Below, one piece after another: positions 34,878-46,170 of a DNA stretch of 64,000 nt; the first letter of the stretch is position 1; each line of letters starts with the position of its first letter. Source of the stretch: Drosophila persimilis (Eukaryota; Arthropoda; Insecta; Diptera; Drosophilidae). The stretch is taken from positions 19,592,001 through 19,656,000 of the forward strand of contig NW_020825288.1 of NCBI RefSeq assembly GCF_003286085.1, given 5' to 3'. The notes below the pieces were generated by a model. The model saw only the letters and a program-made list of their open reading frames with translations, did no database searches and had not been told where the DNA came from. Position numbers and translations under genes: made by a program.

Positions 34878-36922
34878 CACCTTTTGTGACCTCTGCCTGC
34901 CCCTTCTGGAGCAGAGCTTCATTTGTTTCGCTCGAGTTGAAATTAATGCAGTAATTTGTAATGAGTTTGCCTCTTTGCCTTTTTTGCTGTTATTGTTGTC
35001 GGCGGAATTGCAGGCTTTATTGTTGCATACTTGATGGCGCTGGCCCGGCCCAGGATCTACAACTGGATATAATTCATTTCTTTTCACAATCCAATTTGCA
35101 GCCATGCACTTGCCAGTGCCTGTCCCTTGTTATGATAATTTATTTTATTTAGTCGGCCACTAATTGTGCGGACAAACGCTGTTCATAATGGACTGAGACG
35201 CGCTCTGAATATTCAAGCGTCATCGAATTTCGAGTTTCGTAAATCAAATTATTCAAAACGACAGACCAGACCCAGATCCACAGCCAAGTCCCAGACTAGG
35301 CTCCACTGTAGTGCACTGATGTGTCAACAGGATGTCTGTCCAATATTTATTTTCGCTTTGGGGCATTTCATTCGTATTTCTCTTAAACGTACCCTTAGTT
35401 TTTAGGTTTGAAAATCATTTTGTTTAGTAAAGGTTCCTTTTTGTTACAGAAGTCGAACATTCGATGAAATTTGTATACTAGTTTTCTAGTTCTATTCTAT
35501 ATCCTAGTATCCCAGTAAAGACGTTGGAAACTTAAATTATATTATTTATAAATTATTAACTCTTTTCTCGATACTTTGCCACAAACCAGAGTGCCATAAA
35601 ATTGATACAAATCTGATTCGCCGATATCGTATTGTCGGAGTACTTTATTGTAGCTCCATCCTGTTGTTTTGTTGTTGTTGTTGCTTCCCGTTGGGGATCG
35701 ACAGGGCACAGAGGGGCCAGAGGATAGCGGAGGCGACCCCGTTTTTATATGCATTGTCAAGCCATAAATTTGTTTGGCTCTGCAGCATAAATATTTAAGC
35801 AAAGACAAGCCACGTCACGCACCCTCCGAACTATAAAAGCGCCAAAAAAAATTGAAATAAATTGAAAATTGCAGAAAATATAACAAAGTGTTGCCCAACA
35901 GCGAACGGGGGTGGTGATGAGGGTTTCCACAAGGGAGGGGGACAGCTTTTGTTTGCTGGAAAATTCCCTGTTCTGTAAGTTGAATCCTTTTGCTATGTCC
36001 AGCTGTCTGCTCCGGTCTGATCTGATCTGTCTGTCCCTCTTCTGGCCAGAGTGTGCGTGCATATAAATTAAGTTTTAAAAGTAAGCATTCTGCCCTCTCT
36101 TTCAGTCTCGTCCTGGCTCTCTGCTCTGCTGTAGTTTGCTTTTGTGTTGTATTTGAAATCAAAATAAAATGCAGCAGCCAGTTTTCTGTTTAAAATTTGA
36201 TAGTCCAAGGAGCAGGTGGATGGGTGGATGGGTGGAAGGTAAGTTTACCTGGCTTAGGGGGCTCTGCTTTCAAACTTGGTCCAAGGCAAGACCATACTTT
36301 GGTCAGCTTCTTACTATGCTGAGCCAATCCCCGCATCGGAAATGCATTAACATGTGAAGGGTGTTTAAAGATAAACATAGAAAACTCACTTGCAATGGTC
36401 CACGGCTTTGAATGGAGATTGATTTTGTGTTGGCTGAATGTTGTGTTCTGAAATTCACTTGATATTTTAATTCGGTTAAAAGGAATTCAATTAGGAGAAA
36501 TGTTTTTAAGGTCTTGGTTTCTGGCTTTGTGGGGTTTGAGTAGATTTAAAGTTTGCGCCAAAGTTGGGATGCATCTAAAGAGGTTTATTTCGATTTCTGT
36601 GGGATTTTGAAGTTTTAGTGCTGGTTTTTCTCTCTAAAGAGATGCTCTTCAATTAGGATGAGCTTTTCGGATGGCAGTGGTGAAAAGTTCAAGCCTGCCC
36701 CTGACATCCTTGCAGTCAGAGAGCGCATTCATTAGCAGAGATTTCTTTTATCGATGCGAGTGACAGTTAAATACGAGTTTGTTTTCCAATTAAACCACTT
36801 GATTAGCTTTTGCGAACGAACTGCAAAAGGACAGTCAGTGGAACGATCTCTCTGCCTCTCTTTCTGATTGTTTGCCACTGTGCGTGCCACAAGCAGGGGC
36901 GTGGACGCTGCCACTGGCGTTG

Positions 36923-36933
36923 CAGTGTGACCA
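36923..36933 (-). promoter_or_regulatory. Core-promoter Motif 1 match (M1BP-type)
   Basis: TGGTCACACTG on the minus strand is a full match to the Drosophila core-promoter Motif 1 consensus YGGTCACACTR, typical of housekeeping TSSs. No annotated gene starts nearby, so it may be chance or mark an unrecognised transcript. Confidence 0.3.
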
Positions 36934-37128
36934 GCATTGTGCGTGAAGCATGTTAATTGCGCCTAATCAGCGACAAGGGCATTAGCACCACAGCCACAGC
37001 TTCGTGTATGGGCGGGGCCCTCTCCAAGCGCTTAATTACATAAGTGAAGAGGGGCTTGGAGGGTGGCATCAGCCACCCAAAAATCCCGCTGACTAGTCAG
37101 CAAGGGCACCATTTCCTTCAAGTTTTCT

Positions 37129-37290
37129 GCTGATGGCTAGATTTCCAATTCCCGCATTATTCCGAAATGGGAAAAGAAAAGACAATTATTTACAGAATCA
37201 GAGGCGAAGAATCTGTGTTACGTTGCCATTTTGCGCTGATGGCTTGATCTCCAGTTGCCGCCTTATCCCGAAATGGGATAAGACAAGCTC
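37129..37290. repeat. Diverged tandem duplication, period 106
   Basis: Two ~57-base segments begin with GCTGATGGCT at 37129 and 37235 and stay alignable through a CCGAAATGGGA block. The second contains a perfect 8-bp inverted repeat, CTTATCCC and GGGATAAG, around a 5-base loop. Confidence 0.65.
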
Positions 37291-37687
37291 TAATCTAAGT
37301 GTCGGGGACAATTTGCTAGTTCACCGCATTCACTTTTGGTTAACAGATTTCTTTTCGTGCCACTAACTCAATAAACTTAACGTTGTCTTGCATGACAAGA
37401 GCAATGTCGACAGACACTCAACGGGTTATTAGCGAGGGGATTGTGGGTGGCTGGGTGCGGGGCTGCGGGGCTGCGTGGCGGCCAACGTTGTCTTTTGGCC
37501 CCAGCCACGATGATGAGCTCTTGTCCGTCTTCCTGCCGTCGTTGTTGTTGTTGTTGCCGATTTCGTTGCAGTGAGCGCCTCGCTAAATGGATTTTTAATG
37601 TCGTTGCCAATGCAGGAAAAGTTTCCCCCAAAAAGGTTGTTGTCATCGCCAGAGCGAGTATCCTGTCTGTACGTGTTCGTGCGTATC

Positions 37688-37709
37688 TGTGTGTGTGTGT
37701 GTGTGTGTG
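37688..37709. repeat. GT dinucleotide microsatellite
   Basis: About ten to eleven GT units. Confidence 0.75.
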
Positions 37710-38420
37710 AATAATAACACTTAAGCGCTGAAATTGTCTAATGGGTTCAGGCGAGGCATCCATAGAGATGGCCCAGAGAAGATGTCTACTTTTAATCAGA
37801 TCGCAAGAATGTTTTTTGGATCGAGATTCCGATTATTTCCTGTTAATAAAAATGTCAATTGTAAATGCATTGCAAATTAAAAAAATATTCAAAATAACAT
37901 AATTATGATATAAAAAAACGATCTTGAATAATATTCTAGATATGGTTTAAAAGGATGTCTGCCTTAGTGCCTGAGTGAACGAGGCCAGCATTTTGTTCTG
38001 CTTGAAAGATCGTAAAGTAAATTGATTTTCTATGAATTAACGTAACGTGAAGAACACTATACGATGCAGCCATCACTCCCATCTCCAGGAGGAGCTGCAT
38101 GCTGCTGCTGTTGCTGCCTCAGCTTCTATGGTTAGGTACGTGCAACAATCAAGTGTCAGCGTAATGAGCTATCAAGCTGCAAAATATGCAATTTGAGCGC
38201 GACTGAATTGTGCGACAAAGAGACCCGCATACACACACACATACACATACACACACTGACACTCACACGAATGCCGGTTGAGTCGAGAACAACGACAACG
38301 ACAACGACAACACCTCGCTATCGCAGGAGGTTTTGCTAAATTTTGCGTGCAAGTGACAAGTCCCGCATAAAAGGGCATAACAACTGCAAAATGCTGATGT
38401 GAGTAGGAACTAGTGGTAAG

Positions 38421-38487
38421 CACACACAGACACAGACACTGACACACACACACACACACGGACACCGACATGCACAGACACAGAGAG
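38421..38487. repeat. CA/GACA-rich simple repeat
   Basis: Interrupted (CA)n with CAGACA variants. A similar CA tract lies at ~38230-38256 and a GACAAC repeat at ~38288-38310. Confidence 0.7.
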
Positions 38488-38617
38488 GGGGCTAGCAGGA
38501 TGGGCGAAGCGTTTTTGTTGCACTTATTAATGAACAAACAACAGAGCGGCTACGTAATCATCGTTGTCAGCCAAGCGCCATCATAATCAAGCACTCAAGC
38601 GCATAATTATGGCATGG

Positions 38618-38668
38618 GTACGAGGGGCAGGGGCAGCGGCAGGGGCAGCGGCAGAGGCATGGGCATGG
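38618..38668. repeat. GGGGCA/GCGGCA hexamer repeat
   Basis: About eight imperfect hexamer units ending in GGCATGGGCATGG. Confidence 0.7.
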
Positions 38669-40655
38669 TCGCGGTCCATGATGAGGGTTGAGGAATGAGG
38701 TTGGCGTCCTGTCCTGACGTTCGTTCGTTGGTTTGCTTGGTTCTTTCTTCTTGGTTCTCGGATTTTTGGGTTTGAGGTTTGAATGTTGTTCTGTGGTTAG
38801 AAAACAAAGGGAATACACAGTGGCGTCGTCGCTACGAGACGCATTCAAATCAGATCTTTCCATATCTAATCTTGGACATTAGAAAGGCGCGCTATGACCA
38901 GCACATATTGTGAGAATCGCAGGCCGCATTTAGGATGAGGAGAAGGAGAAGAATACTCTTAGGTATAGTCCGGTGGAGCACCATCCTTTTGCCAATTGTA
39001 GTCGACGCCCCTGCCTTAGTCACTGACCAGAGCCATCGCCCGGCACATGGCGATATATTTCCAGTCGCTTGGTATCATTGCTCGGTATCCTCAGCTTGTT
39101 GCTCTTCGGTTTGTATTATTTTTTTTGTTTTGTTTTGTAGGTCCCCATAATTTACAATTAAAAATCATGACACTTAAACATAATTAAAATATGAAAACGG
39201 TTTTTGCTGCTACGCAACAATAAAGTGTAATAAAAGTTAATTAGAAGATGTGCAGAATACGAGGCGAGCCCTTAAAGCGAAGCCCCCAAGCAAGTGCCAT
39301 TAAATTTGTTTGCCATTCCTAAGATTCAGCTAGCAATTGGGCAAAAAGTATTGAGCACTAATGAGTTTTTAATCACCAAATGCATCCAGCTGGGTGGCGG
39401 AGCCGGTTCGGTGCGATTGCACTGGCAACTCGTTGTTTATTATGCCTTAAATATTCAATGCAAGAATCTGGGCTCGGGGCTGATGACCACAGGGTGAGAA
39501 CTGCCAGAACAATGCAGTCATCGGGGTGTTAAATGGTTTTGTCTGCATGTCAAATTACAGGAAGCATAATTTCAAGCCTGGCTGCGCCTGCTGCCAACCC
39601 AAACCCAAAGCCATCACAAAACAACAAGCCAAAACCCAACTCAACTGGGTCCAAAATGAAGCAAAAAGGGCACAAAAGGTGCAAACTCTTTGAAATTATG
39701 CATTGAATTTTCGGGTCCTGCACAGCTACAGGCAGGAAATGTTGTGGGAGATCGAGTCAGGAATGGGACTGGTATTTATTGTTGGTCATTAGGCAAATCC
39801 ATTGAGCAGTTAGAAGATAATCAGCAAGGATTATTGAAGAGGAAATGGGAATTTCGAACTTCGAAGAGCATCAAGGGATCACCGAAAATCGATCTGTTTT
39901 AAACTAATACTTTTTGGATTAGCCAGGGTTGAGTATGGTAGAGTAAAGATTCAGATTATAGTGAGACTTAGCTGGAGTCCCATTCGTGAGACTCTACTCT
40001 AGAGTCCTTTCTCTCAATTTACTCGGGGAAACCACTTCATGCCTCATAATCGAGTTCCGAGTGCATTATGCAAAATATCCTTTGTGTGTTGTGCTATTAA
40101 TTAGGCTTATTAAAATCGACGCTGACAGCTTTGTGGTTTGCCGGTTCGAGGTTTGCGCCTCAGCCGTCAAGGATATTTTAATCAGGCCAATTGTTTAAGG
40201 GACGACTGCATTATGCATTCCCGCTGGCGGGGGGAACGGCAGGATCTGGAAGCCGCAGGCTAGGCTCATTACAAATGAAAATTACCACTTAATAATGATT
40301 CAAGAAGGCTGAGCATTCAGCCTCATTCTCATTCTCTCATTCTTACTCTCTCTCTCAGGCCAAAAAGACGAGCTGAACACTTTGCGGTGATCTGGTGAAT
40401 ACAAAAATCATTCAACTATATATATACGTGTATACCTATGTTTGTATGTACGAGTGCTCCTGCATACTCGTACATTTTTCTCCCTACTCTGCTCTGCTCT
40501 GCTCTGCTCTGTTTTTTTTTGTGGGTCATAAGCCATTAGCCAGGCAAACGGAAAACACGCTAAGCCGGAGCGCGGACTGTGAGTCCTTTATGCATGCTAG
40601 ATGAGGATGATTCTGTTTCGGAGGCTGAGGCTGCGGTTGCGGCTGCAAATGGAAG

Positions 40656-40693
40656 TGGCACTGGCTCTGGCACTGGCACTGGCACTGGCACTG
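40656..40693. repeat. TGGCAC hexamer repeat
   Basis: Six imperfect units. They generate a Leu/Ala-repeat open frame on the plus strand that should not be taken as a gene. Confidence 0.75.
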
Positions 40694-42265
40694 GACAGTG
40701 GTGTGAGAGGGCGGCGTGGGCGAGGCGACGGCATTGAGGGCCAAAAAGTTAATTGTAAACATGACCCAGTTTGCAGTGGACCCATACCCATCCCCATACC
40801 CATTCCCGGCTCCACTGCTGCTTCTGCTCCTCCTGGTTGTGCCAGTCACTCATTCAGTTCGGTGCCGCAACCTATGCTACGCTTTGTCTGGAGACATCGG
40901 GAGTGGGGTGCAGCATCCCTGAATGAAGAATGCCTCTCGCTTTATTATGCGACATTGGCCCCAGCAGCAAAGGCAGCAGAGGCAGCAGCAGAAGGCAGCT
41001 GCTTCAAAAGGATATTTGCAATGCTCCATTGTGCAGCTCTCTTGTTGCTGCTGCTGCTACTGTTGCCGCTGTCACCTAAGTCATTTTGGCTTCACTTGAG
41101 TAATGGCAGCAACGCCTTAAAATATGCAAAAGCTCGAAAAATGTTTATAATATCTGCAGTGCAAACAAGGCGACGCCGGAGACGAGAGAGTGCAGTGCCA
41201 AAAGGATTTCCATGCCAGACCCCGGTCTGGCCGATCTCTGTGTAGACTGTTGTTGTAGTTTCTTAGTTATCCCGAAAAATGGCCCCCAGGCTTCGTTGCA
41301 GCATCCATGCGGGTGGACGTGAACGGGGCTGCGGCTGGGTTTGTGTGGGCGGTGGATGGATGTGCGTGTGTTTGCTGCAGTTCAAGTTAATTGGATCTGG
41401 GCAAAGTGCTGCCAGAGGGCGACCTTCGAAGGCAGTTTGCAGTGCAGCTTGCTGCATTCAGAGTGTGTGCTTTGGGGGCAGATGTAGTTCTAATGGATGC
41501 AAGTGCCTTTTTAATGACACCTGAAGTCATTCGCCAAGCTTAAGCACTTGAACTGCCGGTGAAAGTTTTAAAAGTAGACAAAGAAGAACGTGGATTCTGT
41601 CAAACGAACAGAAGCCACAAATCGTATACGTAATTTGCAATGCACATTCACGCAAAAAGGAATTGAAGCAGACAGGAAACGTCCTCGTTCTTGTCCTCTC
41701 CATGGGTGTCTGCCTCCTCTTAACACGCCGCATAAGTCAATTTTCAAGTGGATGTCCAACATGAATGAATAATGTGTGTGTGGGGCTAGAGAGAAAAAGA
41801 GAGGGAGAGAGAGTGTTACAGTCAGAGTCATCGCAAGGGGGATATCTATAAGCGGAATCTCTCAAGAGTAAATGTCGGAAAACATTGCTCCAAATTAAAT
41901 GGGGACTCAATTTCATAATCAATTTTGGCCGTAGTCAACCTCCCTCCTCCGTAGTATACGTCTCTGTGTGCCACACACACTCGTACACTTCTAAGCATAT
42001 CCATTTGATGCATATAGAGTCAAATATGCTTACCGTTTTGGGGCCTGGGGAGGGCCGTGGTGGAAAAACATAAAGTAAATTTGCCTCAGAGCCAGTCTCC
42101 AGGATGTGTGGCAGAGCTTCCTTCCAGCAAAGAACATTTACATGCACGCCGAGAGTACCCGCCCCACACGGAGTTATGCCATAACAAAGACGTTGCACAT
42201 AGGACTACTTGGATATGCATAAAACTATGCTACATTGGCACTAAAACAAACAGCAAACGCCACAT

Positions 42266-42334
42266 TGGATGGGATGAGATGGAATGGTATGGGATGTAAT
42301 GGGACGGTATGGCTTGGTATGGTTTGGTATGGTG
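42266..42334. repeat. ATGG/GGTAT-type imperfect repeat
   Basis: A G/T/A-only stretch of short TATGG and GATGG units running into GTGTGTGTC. Confidence 0.65.
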
Positions 42335-44904
42335 TGTGTCTGTGAATGAAGCTGTGTGACACGAAGAGGCCGATGCTGATGAAACCTGCCGAGGCAGCTT
42401 TCCAGGGTTGAGGAATTTGATTGGATGAGTGGAACTAAATCAGGACATAAATTAATTTAATCTAAGCCATTCTATATGAAAAGGAATAAATGATGGAATA
42501 TACAGCAATTATCCAAATACGAATTTGCGAATGGAACTAGTTCAAAGGGTCACACAGCTCTGCTCATCAGCATCATCAACTAGAGCCAACCATCCCATCC
42601 ACACCATCCAAAGCTTTTATGTTGGCTAAGTAAATGTTTAAAATATTTGGGCTGCTTGACGTTGCTCCAGCTCCTGTCGCTTCTCCTGCTGCTGCTGTTC
42701 CTACATGTACTCGTAGTTGAAGTTCTGCGCCCAAAATTATTAAGATGAGTGGCATAAATTATGAGCAGACCAGCAGCAGCAGCCGGGCACAGGGCACAGG
42801 GCACAGGACTCGTAAAAGCCGCTGGCATATTATCCATGGGGACTCTGGGGGAGTGCGGGGGTGGATTGTTTGATGAGTGAATGACTAACTGCATGACAGT
42901 TTAGCCAGTGTGTGTGTGTGTGAGTGAGTGGTCTATATGTAGGGTTGATCACTTTAAGTATTGACAACGTTGGACTGCATGGCGTATACATAATGTTCGG
43001 GTGTGTGGGTGTGTGTGGCTGGCTGTGTGCTTGAGGTTCCTCTTGGTTGGGGTGGCCTGTGGCAGTTAGTTTAATATTTATTTAATTTAATATGCTAATT
43101 GGATGTGATCTGTGTGTGTGTCCTGTGTTGGGAGAGCAGTAGCAACAACTTTACGAGCGAACAATTCATAAATAAATGAATACGAAAGTTTTCACATGTC
43201 AACGAATTGAGTTTGTGTGTTTCAGTTCCCCTTTTCATTTTCATTCTTGGCCAACTACTGCTGCAGCGACTTTTATAAATCGTTTTAAAAAATTTGCCAC
43301 CAAAGACGGAAAATGCTGTCAGCAGACAACTTCTGTCGCAAGGCACCAGCCACAGACGACGACAAATTGTTTTTGCGATAAAATAGGACAAGTGACACGC
43401 GGCCCTAATCGTTTGGGGGGCAGCGGCACCAACAGGGGCGGACCCAGTTGCAACCTAAAAGGCTGCCACTCAGTTAACGTTAATTATATTAGAGACAGAG
43501 GGGTAGAACGAGTATGCTGCCAAGAATATGGATAGACTGTGAAAAAGTTGCGTCTGACCGTTCCAGAAATTGCATTAAAAGTGTAAAAAACAGCAGTGCA
43601 CTCGGCCTCGGATATACGTGCCCGCAGTGTTTTGCATTCTGCAATCAAATTGAATTTGTCAAACGACATAAATAAATGGTAATTCAAACGAATTGCAAAA
43701 CTCTGCTGTCAGCGGGAAATTGAATTGCATGGCATGCCAAAAAGTATGCAATGAATTATACGTGAGTGAGCGACAAAAAGAAAATGTTACAACTCAAAAA
43801 CATACCGGGCCGGGCAGGAAACTCTGGGATCTGGAAACACAAATAAAAGCTTAAAAAATCCATATCGAAAATATATAAAATTCTGCATCACTGGGAAATG
43901 TTTTTCACAAATTGTAGGGTGCCCATAGCAGAAATGTTTGGCGCGGGCGAGGGATGTTTGGCTTGTGGCAGACATTTGGCAGGACACAACAGAAGAGTAG
44001 TTAAAGCTGTGAAAACTGGTTCTAGTTGGGGGTCCTCCACTGGCTTTTGTCCGAAGCATAGATGGAGTGATTAAATGAAAGGGGGGCGTCATACGCAGCT
44101 GAAATCCGTTTTTATATCGATCTACATATCTATCATCGACAGATGGAGGAAATTATGGAAAAATACATTCTATGTTGGAGGCTTTGAATTAATTTCTATA
44201 ACAGGGTTCGGATGGACAAATTCTATTTATACAAATGTTATTTCGTGTAACGTTTTGATAGCATTAGTTTACGTAAAACCTATATTTTTGTTAGAGTTTC
44301 ACTTTTGTTTGTATTATTTTGGTTGTGATTTGTATATCAGGATTAACTTTTGTTAGTAGACTTGCCTTGGGTGTAACACTTTGTCGCTATAGTATATTAT
44401 AAATTGATTTTTATGAACATACTATACAGATATTTATGTTAATTAGGAGAGGTTAGTTCTATGGTATGGGTTCCTGGTGTGCTTGGGTTGTTCCGTTGTC
44501 GGTTTGGGTCTGTTCCTTAGTAGAGCATTCGTCTGGCGTGTAAATCGAACATTCCTCATTGTTTATCGCTCCTGCTGGTGCGTACGCTTCCCTGCGTTTC
44601 CCCTTGGCACCTTTCTGTGCTGTGCTGTATTTTCCATATGTGAAGCACAAATAATATGAATTTAAATTGAAGCTAAGAAACAAAAACAATAAGAATGATA
44701 GGACGTCACAAAGAAGAGCAGCAGCCAGCAGCCAGCAGTCAGCAGTCGCTCGTTGAACTGTGAAAAGTAGACGGGAAGTAGCGAAAATGATGCACACACA
44801 CGCAGTCGAACAATCGCAGTCCCAGTGCCGCGTACATTCAGCGACATGCTGGCAAAGTCAGTCAGCTTGTCAACATAACAAGGGGAGCGGAACCGCGGCG
44901 CAGG

Positions 44905-44942
44905 CATAGGCAGGGGCAGGGGCAGGGGTACGGGCACGGGTA
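44905..44942. repeat. GGCAGG/GGGCAC repeat
   Basis: Imperfect hexamers in intergenic DNA; a CA tract follows at 45022-45037. Confidence 0.65.
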
Positions 44943-46073
44943 CATTGAATCGGTAGCGGGTGCGTAAAGTGATTCTCGATAGAAGCAAATGTATGCAAAA
45001 TAAATGCACACAGATACGAGTACACACACACACACACTTGTACAATCCCTCCAAGGTGCCACCTCTTGAAGAGCTGGAGAGACTTGTTGAGCTGCAGACC
45101 CCGTTACTCACTCTCATCTATGGCATCGCGCTCCATTCCTTTTGTTGTATGTACAGCGTACTCGTGCCAGTAAGAAATTGCAATTGCTTTGCGCAAACTG
45201 ACATTGACAGCCTCTGGCATGGAATGGGGGAGGGGGGTAGGGCTGTGGCTGGCCTGCCACTCTGTTCCCCATCAATTTGAATGACATTCACAAACAGCTA
45301 GCATACAAAAAGAAAGATGTACACATATACATATACATACATATAGTATATGTGTGTGTGTGGGTGTGTGTGTCCACAAAACGAAAAAGAAATTGTGACA
45401 TTTGTATAGAAATAGTTTTGCAGTTGTAGCAAATAGTTGTGCAGACATTTTTTGATTGCCGCATACTTTAAGGGGTTCGGTTCGTTCGAGGCAGTCAACC
45501 AGAATGGATGCCAGAGCAATTCCGAGCAAGGAATAAAAGTGAAATATTGTTCCGGTCAGAGTTTTAGCGTTCCTCTGGTGGGGCTTTAAAATTTTAATAA
45601 GTTAGCCGGCGATTCTCTTCATTATCTAATAGCAGAAAAACTCGTATAGGTATATGAATGTGTGTACATATATTTTTTTGCATCCTCGACTTCCCATGTC
45701 CTCGTTCTCGACGCCATCTTCCACATGAGCTGGCATCCGTTGCTTGTGCATTTGCAGCATTTTGCAAAAGGTTAATTTTCCAGTTATCAAATAAAAGGCC
45801 AGGCGTAGCCATGGCAGCAGCAGCAGCTGGCTGTTGGATACACATGCTTGGCAAATAGTTTTGACAGGCATCGAGAGGGAGAGAGAGAGAGTGAGAGAAA
45901 TGCCATGAGGGGGGCGACGTACGAGCATTTTCCACAGCATTTTTCTTGTAATAAGTTTAGCTCTAGCCAGCCCTGGCATGCCATGCCCCTCAGTGCTCTA
46001 GGAAAGAGAGAAATTTCTGGCAGAACTCGTTTTGCATTTTAGCATTTTGCTTGGCTGCTTTGGGGCCAACATT

Positions 46074-46083
46074 TTTATTTATT
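46074..46083 (-). terminator. Polyadenylation signals of nAChRalpha2
   Basis: Two overlapping AATAAA hexamers on the minus strand, about 90 bases beyond the stop codon. Confidence 0.6.
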
Positions 46084-46170
46084 TTGCATATACATACATA
46101 CGTATATTAATTTTAATTCGAAAACATTAGGCTAGGAAATCATCTTAGGGTTAGGATTTTTATTTTGAAT

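Larger units (their letters stand above)
27844..46073. other. Gene-free region between the convergent nAChR genes
   Basis: About 18 kb with no ORF that looks like protein. The longer open frames (e.g. 28342-28953 minus, 40601-41245 plus) are of biased composition or built on simple repeats and lack introns, homology or flanking signals. Microsatellites are plentiful. Long 3' UTRs, enhancers for the receptor genes or non-coding transcripts could be here, but none can be defined from sequence alone. Confidence 0.5.

Noticed and set aside
40601-41245. 214-codon open frame, Leu/Ala-repeat start
   Set aside because: The frame is opened by the TGGCAC and CTG-type simple repeats; there is no splice context, promoter or recognisable domain.
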